Source: Bog-756 sp049517675
GTDB lineage: Bacteria; Actinomycetota; Acidimicrobiia; Acidimicrobiales; RAAP-2
Assembly: GCA_049517675.1 (NCBI GenBank)
Contig: JBEKRV010000001.1
Location: forward strand, 104,884 to 168,883
Direction: 5' to 3'
Length of the DNA stretch: 64,000 nt
The position numbers were made by a program, and so were the translations under genes. Position 1 is the stretch's first letter. Each line of letters starts with the position of its first letter. Positions 25,645-35,100 of the stretch are shown here, in pieces. The notes below the pieces were generated by a model, which worked only from the letters and a program-made list of their open reading frames with translations, did not search any database and was not told the origin of the DNA.

Positions 25645-26522
25645 CGGTTCCCGAGGTCCCCCTTCGCTTTCGGGTCCACCCCACGTCGCCACCGAAGCCG
25701 GTCCCCGCCGGCCGAACGGTCTGGCCACGAACGGCCCTGGTCCTGCACGCACAGGTCGACCGGACTGGCGGACTGGAACGTGCCGTGCTTCTCGAGATAT
25801 TTGACCGGCGAGCGGTCACCGAACAGCTCGTCTACCTCGGCGACACCCCACCCACCGAGTTGATCGAATACGTAGAAGGGCACCCTGCCCACTCCATGCA
25901 CGGGGCCCGCCGACGAATCGGACTGGCCCCGACGGCGACGGTCAAGATCGATGACAGATGGGATGGCCTCGGCTATCGGCTCCGTGATCGCGGTTATCGA
26001 AGGGGCTGGCCGATCGTGTGTGCCGGGTTGGGTCGTCAACTTCCAGCCGTCGCGGACCGATGGACACCGGCTCGAAAGGTACCTGGAGGTTGGTCCCTCC
26101 AGCTGGCCGGACTCGGCGACTGGAAAGACGCACCGCGGGTCCGCATGGAATCGTTCGGAAACCTGGCTGTCGCCCACTGGGGCAATGCTCGGACCCATCG
26201 AATCGAGGGTGGCGAAGACGGGCTAGGTCGCCGTCCGCAGGCCCGGGTCGGTCCCTTTGTCGATGTCCTGCAAGCAGCCAGCGCTCTGCGAGGGACTGAT
26301 GTCTACGACCTCCCGGACGCCTGCAACAGGTTTGGGGTCGAACTGGCGCCGTCGGCACGGGACGAAATCACCCAGCTCCGAAGAGAGGCCCTTTCCGTCG
26401 CACGTCTCTACGCTGCCCTGGTCGCGGAGATCGCATCCCTTGGGTTGTCACTTGATCTCGGGACGCTGATCTCGACTGGCGGCATTGGCACGGCCCTCCT
26501 TCGAGAAACGGGACTCGGATGA
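25641..26522 (+). CDS. Exonuclease-like protein, separate N-terminal part of a split B-family polymerase (degenerate)
   Basis: 293 aa, directly before and overlapping (ATGA) the polymerase gene. Its order and spacing match the 3'-5' exonuclease region of a large actinobacterial/Firmicutes family of polymerase-like proteins. The first segment is TALVLHAQVDRTGGLERAVL, where an acidic D-x-E motif would be expected. A second is PIVCAGLGRQLPAVA, where N-x3-D is expected. The third, GPFVDVLQAASALRGTD, retains an aspartate. Two of three acidic motifs therefore appear lost, implying a structural rather than proofreading role. The comparison is from memory of family patterns, so it is tentative. Confidence 0.6.
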   Translation: MTVPEVPLRFRVHPTSPPKPVPAGRTVWPRTALVLHAQVDRTGGLERAVLLEIFDRRAVTEQLVYLGDTPPTELIEYVEGHPAHSMHGARRRIGLAPTATVKIDDRWDGLGYRLRDRGYRRGWPIVCAGLGRQLPAVADRWTPARKVPGGWSLQLAGLGDWKDAPRVRMESFGNLAVAHWGNARTHRIEGGEDGLGRRPQARVGPFVDVLQAASALRGTDVYDLPDACNRFGVELAPSARDEITQLRREALSVARLYAALVAEIASLGLSLDLGTLISTGGIGTALLRETGLG

Positions 26523-28798
26523 GGGGTAGCCAACCTCCCGACGGATGGCAGGGGCCATTGGCTGCAGCGTTCTTTGGCGGTTGGTCGACAGCCCGAATCG
26601 TGCATTGGCCATCTCCGGCCGCCGTGGCCGACATCTCCGGCGCCTACGGGTGGGGCTACTCAACGCAGGGTTTGCAACGGTTCGACCTGGCGCGGGTGGT
26701 GACAACCGATGACGTAACGGGCGCGGTGACCGAACTGGCCGACGACGCGGGCCTCCGGGAGCGGCTCATTGCCGGACAGGTTCCTTTCCATGGCCGGCCG
26801 ATCCTGGTCAAGGCCCGACCCCACGGAAGGGAGATCCTCCCGACCAAGGCCAAACGATCGGGGAATGTCCGCCTGGCGATGACCCCAACTGACTTGCAGG
26901 GCAGCCATTCCTGGTGGTGGCTGTCCGATGTCCTGGCCGGAATCGGCCTGGGCGGACCCTTCCCGATCGACATCGTCGAAGCCGTCGAGTTCGTGGCCAA
27001 TGGAATGCGGGCCGGAATCCGGCCAGCCACCCTCCCCGGTGGCGCGATCGTCGATCCACGTCGAGACGATCTGCTCATGGCCATGCGAGACCAGCGAGAT
27101 CGTCTGGCCGACGAGAAGTCACTGGCCGAATGGCAACGAAAGGGATGGGCGGGCCTGCTTCGGCTGGGTTCGTCAGTCGTTGCCTTTGGGAACCGGGCAC
27201 GCCTCGACCGGGACACTCTTCAGAAGGCAATCGTCGATGAGGTCGTTTTCCTAGACGACGAGCACTTGTTCGTGAAGACTCATCACCCCGAACGACCGGG
27301 ACCGCACTTCAATCTCGTCATCGCCGGCGCAGTTACATCTCGGATCCGGCTGGCGTTGGCCCAGGTTGTCGGTGGTTTGGAGGTCCGAGGCGGTGCGTGG
27401 ATGCACGTGGCCACCGATGCCGTGATGATGGCGGTCACACACGCCAGTGATCCCCAGTTCGTCGCGTGCCCGGGCGGCAAGGAACGAGCGGGGCGGACGC
27501 GCGGGCACTGGGCCCTTCCCATCGCAGAAGTTCAGGAGATTTTGAACGCGAGCGGGGCACCGTGGAATCTGAAGGATGGCTTCGAACGTCCGATGATCGG
27601 CTACGTCTCCGGGACGTACAAGACGGCGTTGGTCGATCCCGATTCTGGGGACGGAACGGCCACCGAGGCCATGCTCGGTGGTGTCTACCTTGATCCCACC
27701 GGAACTGGCGAACGCACGAGGGACGGCCGCCATTGTTGGGCGGTCACGGCGCACCTGGCCGTGGCCCGTGCCGGTGTGGCATGGAATGGAAAGGGGATCT
27801 TCCCGGAGTTAGACCTGCCCGACTGGGGTGGTCGTCTGGCCATCCGGCCAGGGATCGCCTCGACTCCGGAGATCGTCGCCCGTCTGAAGAGGGCATATCC
27901 GGATCGGTGTATCCGACCATTTACGTCCTACTGGATTGCTGTGGTCGATTCCTTCCGATCGCGGTCCGTGCCAGTAACTCTCGACACTCACCTCAGCCCA
28001 GACAAGTGGCTGTCGGCTGACTGGCGGGACCAACGGACCGGCGAACCAGTAGTGCTGACCTTGGAGGATCCGGCACCGACCGGAACGGTTCGAGGAAGGA
28101 CCATCCGCGAGGTGCTTTGGTCCTGGTGCAGCGCAACCGACGCGACGCTCGTTCCCGTGCAACCGACCGATCACGTACTGACCGTCGGCCTCTGTGAGCC
28201 GGTCCCCATCCGGTCCCGGGCCGAACTGTTCGAGCCAACCGGCAAGGAAGGTGATGACCTCCTCGCCCTGATGTCCGATCCTCTGGCGGAGAAAGACAGC
28301 GAACTCACCATCTATCGGCGAGCCGACACCTGGCTTCCCGTATTGGAGGCGGCCCAGTCCCTCGATACCGCGGAGCTTGTGCGGCGAACTGGCCTGCCCG
28401 AGCGGACTGCCCGGCGCATCCTCCGGGGTGGCCGGCCATCGCCAGCGACAGCGGCTCTCGTTAGTGCTGCTCTTGGCGATGCACTACCGATGCCGCCACG
28501 GTCGTGCGGCCGACCAGGGTGCACCTCTGTTGTCGGTGAGAGGAAGTTGTACTGCTCCGAGGCATGTCGAAAGGCCACGGTCCGGGCACGAGATCGTCTT
28601 CACCTGTGGGAGATCGGCGCGATCCGTTGTCGGCGGTGCGATGCCGTCCGCTACGGAGACCAGTCAGGGCCCTGCCAAGTATGCGGCGGGAAAGCCGTCG
28701 TCGTTGCGCCGTCGACCACCTGCCCAACTTGTGACGTCGAACGGTTCGGTGATGTCAACGGACCGTGCCCATTTTGCGAGACACCGGAGGCCAGATGA
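26519..28798 (+). CDS. Diverged family B DNA polymerase with C-terminal HTH and zinc fingers
   Basis: 759 aa. The palm region opens AAFFGGWSTARIVHWP and continues with motif A-like ADISGAYGWGYS (D-x2-S/G-x-Y). A motif B-like helix lies at GWAGLLRLGSSVVAFGNRA (usual K-x3-N-S-x-Y-G, weakly kept). Motif C-like HVATDAVMMAV keeps the second Asp of D-T-D but has Ala at the first. The flanking signature FVACPGG matches the same polymerase family. The C-terminus adds an HTH (DTAELVRRTGLPERTARRILRGG) and two or three Cys-rich zinc ribbons, e.g. CPTCDVERFGDVNGPCPFC. Casposons are defined by Cas1 plus PolB, so this is the presumed self-synthesis polymerase. Catalytic competence is unproven because of the substitutions. 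Confidence 0.75.
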   Translation: MRGSQPPDGWQGPLAAAFFGGWSTARIVHWPSPAAVADISGAYGWGYSTQGLQRFDLARVVTTDDVTGAVTELADDAGLRERLIAGQVPFHGRPILVKARPHGREILPTKAKRSGNVRLAMTPTDLQGSHSWWWLSDVLAGIGLGGPFPIDIVEAVEFVANGMRAGIRPATLPGGAIVDPRRDDLLMAMRDQRDRLADEKSLAEWQRKGWAGLLRLGSSVVAFGNRARLDRDTLQKAIVDEVVFLDDEHLFVKTHHPERPGPHFNLVIAGAVTSRIRLALAQVVGGLEVRGGAWMHVATDAVMMAVTHASDPQFVACPGGKERAGRTRGHWALPIAEVQEILNASGAPWNLKDGFERPMIGYVSGTYKTALVDPDSGDGTATEAMLGGVYLDPTGTGERTRDGRHCWAVTAHLAVARAGVAWNGKGIFPELDLPDWGGRLAIRPGIASTPEIVARLKRAYPDRCIRPFTSYWIAVVDSFRSRSVPVTLDTHLSPDKWLSADWRDQRTGEPVVLTLEDPAPTGTVRGRTIREVLWSWCSATDATLVPVQPTDHVLTVGLCEPVPIRSRAELFEPTGKEGDDLLALMSDPLAEKDSELTIYRRADTWLPVLEAAQSLDTAELVRRTGLPERTARRILRGGRPSPATAALVSAALGDALPMPPRSCGRPGCTSVVGERKLYCSEACRKATVRARDRLHLWEIGAIRCRRCDAVRYGDQSGPCQVCGGKAVVVAPSTTCPTCDVERFGDVNGPCPFCETPEAR

Positions 28799-29943
28799 CC
28801 ATCGACGAACTGCTGAACGTGTTCCGCGAGCATCTCTACCTGCCGGACCCTGCGCCAGTCGAAGTCGTCGTCGGGGCGATGGTCGCCAATCTGCTCCGTG
28901 GCGATCCGGTCTGGCTTCTCCTCGTCGGGCCGCCTGCTTCGGGCAAAACAGAGATCCTGTCGTCACTCTGCCAGGTACCTGATGTCTACGAAACATCGAG
29001 CCTGACGGAGCCGGGCCTACTTTCCGGCTCCAGTGCTCGAACCGAAGGATCCACCGGAGGGCTCCTCGCTGAGATGGGGTCCTTCGGCCACATCATCTGC
29101 AAGGACTTCACCTCGATCCTCTCCCAGTCGTCGGACACCCGGACCTCACTTCTGGCAGCCCTACGAGAGATTTACGACGGGAAGTGGATCCGACGCCTAG
29201 GCACGGGAGGCGGAAAGGCGTACGGCTGGAAGGGAAAGGCCGCACTCCTAGCAGGGGTCACCGAAACCATCGACCGCCACAGCGCCGTGATCGGGGCCAT
29301 GGGCGAGCGGTTTGTCCTCTACCGGATGCCGGAGCTGTCGGATGAGGGTCGCCTTGATCAAGGTCGGGCAGCTATGGCAAATGCGGGTCGGCAGGAACTT
29401 GTGCGGCAAGAGCTGGCGAATGCCATGCGAAAGTTCTTCGCTGGCCTTCAGATTCCACAGGAGCCGTCACTGCTGTCGAAGGAGGAAGGTGAACGGCTGA
29501 TCTTGCTGTCTGACCTCGCCACCCGATGCCGCTCCACCGTCGAACGTGACGGGCGGGACCGCGAAATCGAACTCGTTCCGCAGCCGGAAGCCCTTGGGCG
29601 AATGCAGGCGGTCTTCACGCAAATTGTGCGGGGCATGCGTGTGGCTGGAATCGCGGACGAGGAGATCGAACGGCTCACCCGGGCTCTCGCTCTCGACAGC
29701 ATCCCCAAGGTTCGCCGAAATATCCTTGAGTTCCTCGCCGGTCAGGCGCGATTCGTCAACTTCACTGCGGCCGAACTGGGCGATCGAGTTGGATTGCCGA
29801 CAGCCACCGTCAATCGGGCGCTCCATGAGTTGCTGGCGCACGCGGTGATCGAGCGTCACTCCGACAATCCCAACCGGTGGGGAGCATCGGAGTGGCTCAG
29901 GGAGCGATGGCAATCGCTGGATCTCTGCAGCGCCGAAGGCTGA
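28795..29943 (+). CDS. P-loop ATPase with C-terminal winged helix
   Basis: 382 aa from an ATG overlapping the polymerase stop (ATGA). Walker A is LLLVGPPASGKTEIL near residue 45. A sensor-like region is GHIICKDFTSILSQS, with MGERFVLYRMPE typical of AAA+ DNA-associated ATPases. The C-terminal ~70 residues form a winged helix (FTAAELGDRVGLPTATVNRALHELL). Similar proteins in phages and integrative elements act as replication helicases or loaders, and I infer a replication or DNA-remodelling role alongside the polymerase. It is the last gene of the plus-strand operon, facing the convergent restriction gene with a 26-bp gap. Confidence 0.78.
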   Translation: MTIDELLNVFREHLYLPDPAPVEVVVGAMVANLLRGDPVWLLLVGPPASGKTEILSSLCQVPDVYETSSLTEPGLLSGSSARTEGSTGGLLAEMGSFGHIICKDFTSILSQSSDTRTSLLAALREIYDGKWIRRLGTGGGKAYGWKGKAALLAGVTETIDRHSAVIGAMGERFVLYRMPELSDEGRLDQGRAAMANAGRQELVRQELANAMRKFFAGLQIPQEPSLLSKEEGERLILLSDLATRCRSTVERDGRDREIELVPQPEALGRMQAVFTQIVRGMRVAGIADEEIERLTRALALDSIPKVRRNILEFLAGQARFVNFTAAELGDRVGLPTATVNRALHELLAHAVIERHSDNPNRWGASEWLRERWQSLDLCSAEG

Positions 29944-29969
29944 CCATCACCCGAAGACTGCCCAATATT

Positions 29970-32900
29970 TCAGCCCAAAGGCAGATCGAACTGGATCTCA
30001 GCACTCTTCTTGACGCGAGGGAGTTTCGGAAGAGGCTCCCTCGCCGACGATGGCACCGGGAAAACCCCAGCACTCGTGAGATCGGCGACGGTGATGCGGT
30101 CGGCGCCCATCACCTTCTCAAGCAATTCCGCCTGGGCCGGCTCGGCATCCGTGACCAGCGTGAGGACCCGGAGCACCTCCAGCAGGTCCGTCGTATAAGC
30201 CGAAGGCCAAGTGGTGGGACGCACGTCGTCAAGAGCAGATTGCTCACCCCGGGTCTGGGGACGAGTGGCCCGCCGATAGCCGAACCACTTTCTGAGCACA
30301 TTCATCCCCGAGACCTGATAGTCGACCACGGCTTGGGACACAGGAGCGATGCGCCCCTCGCCAATCGACAGTGTCTTGGTCGACGGGTTGTAGGACATCT
30401 CGTCGGGGTAGTCCTCGAAGGTATCGGGGATAGCCACCGTCACGATCGGGCGCCGATCACGGTCCCCGACATCGGGTGGGCCCGGAGGTCTACCTGCCGT
30501 CGGATCGATGCACCGCTCTCCTCTCGTGTGAAGCCAAAGAATGTGGCGCCCCAGTTCGACCGCTTCGGTCCACGTCTCCGTGTCGGCACTGAGAGGTATC
30601 CGAATGCCGGGCGTTCGGAGGTCCTCGGCAAAGCGACTAGTAAACGCCGGATGCGCAGTCGTTGCCGCGACGTAGGCCAAGAAGTCTTCGGCGGACAACC
30701 GGATTCCGAGTCGCTCCGAAAGCAAGACCAGCAGGCCGGGCGCAACATTCGGAGCCGACGAGTCGGTACCGGCATACAACGGCAGAACTCGGCCGCCACC
30801 GCTCCCTTTGAAGTAGTGGAGGTCAGGTGTCCAAGCCGAGAACCCGAGACCCGGACCAGATCGGACGGACTCCGAATGAAGCTCGCTGACATGAAACTGG
30901 TGAGGACCTCGTATTCTCCACAAAGGCGGACGTGAACAGTGCATCAAGCGATCGTCTGGGATGATGAATTGAACATCGAATTCTCGATAAGCCACGGGAA
31001 CCGGGGACAGGCAAGCGCCGACTTCGTCAGCAATGGTGCAATCTGCATGGGGATAGCCGGCAAGACCTTCCTTCTTCTTGTCAACCTTGGCATCGCGGCT
31101 CTCGCGGAACAGATCGACCTTTGTCTGGCCCTGCGCCTTCACCAACTGTGCCCAGCGTTCCTGAAGTGTGCTCGCTAACGGGGCGTAGATCCACGTCCGA
31201 TTAGGGGTTAGGCCAGGCACGTGCCAGGGCATGAGATCGCCAAGGGCAGGGCTCGATTCCCAAGCTGCTTGACCCGTCGGAAGAAACGGTGCTGTCCAAT
31301 CAGACGGGCACACCTCCCAGTCATCGGCGTCAAGATCGACCACCGCCAGTGCAGCGAACTTCTCTGTCTGCTTTCCGTGCACAGCCCGATAATGGATCGG
31401 GGCCGGCATGGTTGGGTCAGTGTCCGCCCGGCGGACGAACAGTCCAATACAGACGGGTTGCTGCACTCCGCCAAAGATCCGGGTATTGACTTCGGGCTGA
31501 TGACCCTCGGGAGTGCAATCGATTATCCAGGCCTCCGATGCGTGCTTTCGAAGGTAGCGCCGCATTCCAGCGAAGCCCGGCCCCTTCAGATAACCAGAGG
31601 TCGTGATGAAGCAGATGACGCCATCCGGGTGGTCCGGGTGAGCATCAAAGACCTTCCATGTTGCCCACCGCCAAAAGTACACGTAAAGGTTGGCGAGGTC
31701 CTTTTGGAACCTGCCTGTGCCCGGCTCCTTGAAGTCTGCCAAGGGGGGCGAGTCCCAATCGGTATTCGGCGCCCCGTGTTCGATGAAGCCACCGTGCCCT
31801 GCAGCGTTCTCTCGGTAAGGAGGATTTCCTAGCACCACGACCACGGGCTCGTTCGCCTTCATGGCGTTAGCCCCTCTTCGAGAGGCAGCGATCGGTGCCA
31901 GCGTGGCCGCGAGCCGGGCCTGCTCGGCGAACGGATCGTCCAGGGTGTCGGCCACGTAGAGCCTCAGACCATCAGTTGGAATACCTGCGTCATACCGGTG
32001 GAGTGCCTCGGCCACCCGGAGCTCCGCAACGGCAAATGGCCCCGTCTGAATCTCGATACCGACGAGCCGGGAGGCAGTATCGCGAAGGCGGGCCGGGACA
32101 GCTCCCGGGCCTTCGGCCTTGCCCACCGTTGCTGCGACTGTTTCCAGAACGTCGAGAACATACGTGCCAGTACCCATCGCGGGATCGACGATCGTAACGC
32201 CGTCCGATGCGAATCCCTGAGGGCGACTGAGGCGGGTTCGCAGAGCTTGGTCCGTGAGGCGGGTCATCGAAGCTACGACGGCGGCCGGGGTGTAGTAGCT
32301 GCCAGTCTGCTTTCGAAGTTCGGGGTCGTACTCCTCAAGAAACAGCTCATAGAGCGCCAAGTACGGATCAGCAACGTGGCTTGCGAACTTCGCGAAGTCG
32401 ACGACAGAGATCACCCGGACGAGCGTGTCGAGTGTGACTGCCAGTGCCCCGATCGTCTCATCCGTGAGGATCGAGAGAGCCTTCCCAAGAAGCGAATGCG
32501 TCTTGCCGAGTTCGTGGGCGATCGTGTCCACGGACTTACCCGTGAAGTCGATCTTCTCTGTTCTTGCCAGTAGTAGTGCGAAGGCCACAGATTGGGCGTA
32601 ACCGTCGGCGAACTGGGCATCGTCGGCGCCAGGGAACAAGAGGGCTCGCCAGTCCTCAGCTAGTGAAGTGAACGGTCCGCCACCGGCCCCTGCTTCGCGA
32701 TTGAGCGTGTCGGTGACCTCGTCGCGCAGAAGTCGCGTCAACGGGGCCACTGAACGGACCAGTTGCCGGATCTGGCGGGGAGCCACTGGTTCCCAGTGCA
32801 GGAATGTCGTCAGCATCCGGGCAAGCGAGTCGTCCGGAGTCGAAAGCTTGAAACCGGCCTTATAAATGTCCCCAACGAGCCGGGTAACGTCGCCGACGCG

Positions 32901-33353
32901 TTCGCCCGTGCGGTAAAGCGCCCATTCCTGGCCGTCGGTGTAGAGGACGTTTGGTAACGCCTTCAACTTCTCCCACTGCTGCCCGTCGTGGTTCTTTGGG
33001 CTCCATAGGGAGGGGTCTGCTCCCTTGCCCGGTCTCTTGACTTCGATGTAGCCGGTAACGGCTCCATTCACCTTGACGGCGTAGTCGGGGCGGACCTTCA
33101 GATCGGAGAGCCCGGACTCTCCGACTGCGGTCATCGTCACACCAAGCTCTGTCGAGACCGTGGCCATCAGCACTTCGAGCGGACCTCTGATCTGGTCCTC
33201 GGGCTCTCCCTCTTTGCCTGCAAGTCGAGGGGCTACTGTCTTTCCGAAGATTGAGACGGCTGTACTGACGGCAGTGGCGACGGACCCGGGGATTCCAGGT
33301 GCCTCCAAAGTCATCGGATCGGTCGGGCTGTTCACGAGACTCCCTGGTCGCAT
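29970..33353 (-). CDS. Type ISP/IIG-like restriction-modification enzyme
   Basis: 1127 aa, single polypeptide. The N-terminal nuclease-like domain (~80-115) shows RPDYAVKVNGAVTGYIEVKRPG, a D...E-x-K arrangement of PD-(D/E)XK type. A gamma-class N6-adenine methyltransferase follows with motif I DPAMGTGTYVLDVLE and catalytic motif IV GNPPYRENA. The C-terminal ~450 residues resemble the specificity domain of type ISP enzymes (PLASTLQERWAQLVKAQGQ, YREFDVQFIIPDDRL). No helicase domain is visible, unlike classical ISP enzymes, so a type IIG-like mode is more likely. Acts by methylating its site and cutting unmodified DNA. An internal ATG at 33315 is an alternative start. Convergent with the replication operon. 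Confidence 0.85.
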   Translation of the reverse strand: MRPGSLVNSPTDPMTLEAPGIPGSVATAVSTAVSIFGKTVAPRLAGKEGEPEDQIRGPLEVLMATVSTELGVTMTAVGESGLSDLKVRPDYAVKVNGAVTGYIEVKRPGKGADPSLWSPKNHDGQQWEKLKALPNVLYTDGQEWALYRTGERVGDVTRLVGDIYKAGFKLSTPDDSLARMLTTFLHWEPVAPRQIRQLVRSVAPLTRLLRDEVTDTLNREAGAGGGPFTSLAEDWRALLFPGADDAQFADGYAQSVAFALLLARTEKIDFTGKSVDTIAHELGKTHSLLGKALSILTDETIGALAVTLDTLVRVISVVDFAKFASHVADPYLALYELFLEEYDPELRKQTGSYYTPAAVVASMTRLTDQALRTRLSRPQGFASDGVTIVDPAMGTGTYVLDVLETVAATVGKAEGPGAVPARLRDTASRLVGIEIQTGPFAVAELRVAEALHRYDAGIPTDGLRLYVADTLDDPFAEQARLAATLAPIAASRRGANAMKANEPVVVVLGNPPYRENAAGHGGFIEHGAPNTDWDSPPLADFKEPGTGRFQKDLANLYVYFWRWATWKVFDAHPDHPDGVICFITTSGYLKGPGFAGMRRYLRKHASEAWIIDCTPEGHQPEVNTRIFGGVQQPVCIGLFVRRADTDPTMPAPIHYRAVHGKQTEKFAALAVVDLDADDWEVCPSDWTAPFLPTGQAAWESSPALGDLMPWHVPGLTPNRTWIYAPLASTLQERWAQLVKAQGQTKVDLFRESRDAKVDKKKEGLAGYPHADCTIADEVGACLSPVPVAYREFDVQFIIPDDRLMHCSRPPLWRIRGPHQFHVSELHSESVRSGPGLGFSAWTPDLHYFKGSGGGRVLPLYAGTDSSAPNVAPGLLVLLSERLGIRLSAEDFLAYVAATTAHPAFTSRFAEDLRTPGIRIPLSADTETWTEAVELGRHILWLHTRGERCIDPTAGRPPGPPDVGDRDRRPIVTVAIPDTFEDYPDEMSYNPSTKTLSIGEGRIAPVSQAVVDYQVSGMNVLRKWFGYRRATRPQTRGEQSALDDVRPTTWPSAYTTDLLEVLRVLTLVTDAEPAQAELLEKVMGADRITVADLTSAGVFPVPSSAREPLPKLPRVKKSAEIQFDLPLG

Positions 33354-33807
33354 CGGGCAACAGAACAGGGCATGTGCCGGGTTCGTTCCATTTCCCGAAC
33401 GCTAACCCGCCGGTGCTACGGGACGAGGGAGAGCCGGTGTCGATCGGTGGACAGTAGGCAGTCGGTTCCGCAGAGGGAGTGAGGGCCTGCCCGCCATGGT
33501 GAAGAGTGGGCTCCATCTGCCTCACTTTCGCGATTCGCCCTTGCTCTGCGAAGACCAGGTTGACCCTCGATTGCCAGGTAGTCGGCATATCCACCTCGTC
33601 ACCACCGTCCCCACTCCGGCTGGCGGGGCGCCTCACCCCAGAAATTGGCAACGGACCGGCCTGAAGCGATGATCGGAACGGCGGAGCTGACCGCCACCGG
33701 CCAGGGATCAGATGTGACAGGCGCCGATCCCGCTTCAATGATCTGACTGGTCGGCTTCACAGTTCTCATTCGCTCCGCAGTGCGGCTCTCACCGGTAAGG
33801 TCATGCC
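33354..33807. other. Gene-poor interval inside the element
   Basis: About 450 bp between divergent promoters of the restriction enzyme and the AAA ATPase. Open frames on the minus strand exist but lack family motifs or a good start. It probably holds the two promoters and perhaps decayed sequence. I see no RNA gene. Confidence 0.4.
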
Positions 33808-35064
33808 ATGGCCGACGTCTTTCTGAGACGAGTACGACTTCGAAATTTCAAGAGCATCCCGGCGTGCGATGTTGCTCTGGGCCCATTAACCTTTCTGGTC
33901 GGCCCGAACGGATCCGGCAAGAGCAACTTTCTCGATGCCCTTCGGCTGACATCAGACGCCCTCTCTGACACGCTTGATTCAGCATTTCGCGAACGAGGAG
34001 GCGTTGCGGAAGTCCGGAGACGGTCCAAAGGGCATCCCAACCACTTTGCAGTCAGCCTCGACTTCTGCCTACCTGATGGTGCGCTCGGCTTTTACTATTT
34101 TGAAGTTGCCGCTCGGAAGGCGACCTCGCGCTCGGAAGGAGAAGGATGGTATGAAGTGCGAGAAGAGAGATGCACAATCGATCCTGGCCCGCTCTTTGGC
34201 GAGCGTCATTGGTATATTGCTCAGCCGTCTAAGAGAACTGTAACAAGCAGTTTGGTAAACATGCCTCGACCGATGCCAGATCGCTTGTACTTGCAGGCAG
34301 CAAGTGGATTCGATGAATTTCGGCAAGTATATGATGCGTTGGTAGCAATGAAGGTGTACAACCTCAATCCCGACGAGATTCGTGCACCTCAAGCACCCGA
34401 TCCAGGTCGCGTACTTGCGCGGGATGGCTGGAATATAGCCAGCGTGGTTGGCGAAATATCTAAGCAATCTCCTGAAACTAATGAGCGAATTACTGAATTC
34501 CTGGGTGCAGCAGTACCTGGAATCACAGAATTTAATCGTCGATCCGTCGGGCAGCTTGTGAGTCTCGATTTTCGCCAAACAGTTGCAGGTGACGAGCGCA
34601 CCTGGTCATTTCCAGCTTCAAGTATGTCCGATGGCACGCTGCGGGCTCTCGCTGTATTGGTCGCGCTCTTTCAGTCTGGAGATGAAGGTCTTAGGACCAA
34701 GCTCGTGGGTATCGAGGAGCCGGAGGCCGCGATCCATCCGGCTGCGTTAGCTGTATTGTTCGACGCACTTTGTGAAGCGAGTCTGACAACTCAGGTGATT
34801 GTGACAAGTCACAGTGCGGACCTTATAGACCTGTTAGATGGACATAGGGGCTTCGGGAGTGAATCATTGTTGGCGGTCGAAATGATCACTGGCAATACGG
34901 TGATTGGTGAACTCGATGACGTGGGTAAAAGTATATTGAGAGAACGATTGTTTACACCCGGAGATCTTCTGAGGAATCAGCAGCTACTTCCGGACGAAAC
35001 AGCTCGAATGCTCTCTACAGATATGCAGCTCGACCTCCTTTCTCCGGATTCCAGCCCTAGTTGA
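33808..35064 (+). CDS. AAA ATPase (OLD/RecF-like, AAA_21 type)
   Basis: 418 aa. Walker A is LVGPNGSGKSNFLDALRLT after the N-terminal RLRNFKSI motif typical of SMC/RecF-like ATPases. The ABC-type signature region is SSMSDGTLRALAVLVALF, Walker B is LVGIEEPEAAIHP, and the His-switch is VIVTSHSADLIDLL. It pairs with the downstream DUF4276 gene 36 bp away, a combination found in defence islands and comparable to other ATPase plus TOPRIM-like systems. Base composition is clearly more AT-rich than its neighbours with many A/T-ending codons, pointing to separate acquisition. A role in DNA or phage sensing is inferred. Confidence 0.88.
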   Translation: MADVFLRRVRLRNFKSIPACDVALGPLTFLVGPNGSGKSNFLDALRLTSDALSDTLDSAFRERGGVAEVRRRSKGHPNHFAVSLDFCLPDGALGFYYFEVAARKATSRSEGEGWYEVREERCTIDPGPLFGERHWYIAQPSKRTVTSSLVNMPRPMPDRLYLQAASGFDEFRQVYDALVAMKVYNLNPDEIRAPQAPDPGRVLARDGWNIASVVGEISKQSPETNERITEFLGAAVPGITEFNRRSVGQLVSLDFRQTVAGDERTWSFPASSMSDGTLRALAVLVALFQSGDEGLRTKLVGIEEPEAAIHPAALAVLFDALCEASLTTQVIVTSHSADLIDLLDGHRGFGSESLLAVEMITGNTVIGELDDVGKSILRERLFTPGDLLRNQQLLPDETARMLSTDMQLDLLSPDSSPS

Positions 35065-35100
35065 GCACCGAGTGAACTCTCCTAGTCGTTGCATGCGAGC

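Noticed and set aside
32860..33738. Minus-strand 292-codon frame between the restriction and AAA genes
   Set aside because: Overlaps the restriction gene in another frame; composition rich in Arg/Ser/Pro; no domain.
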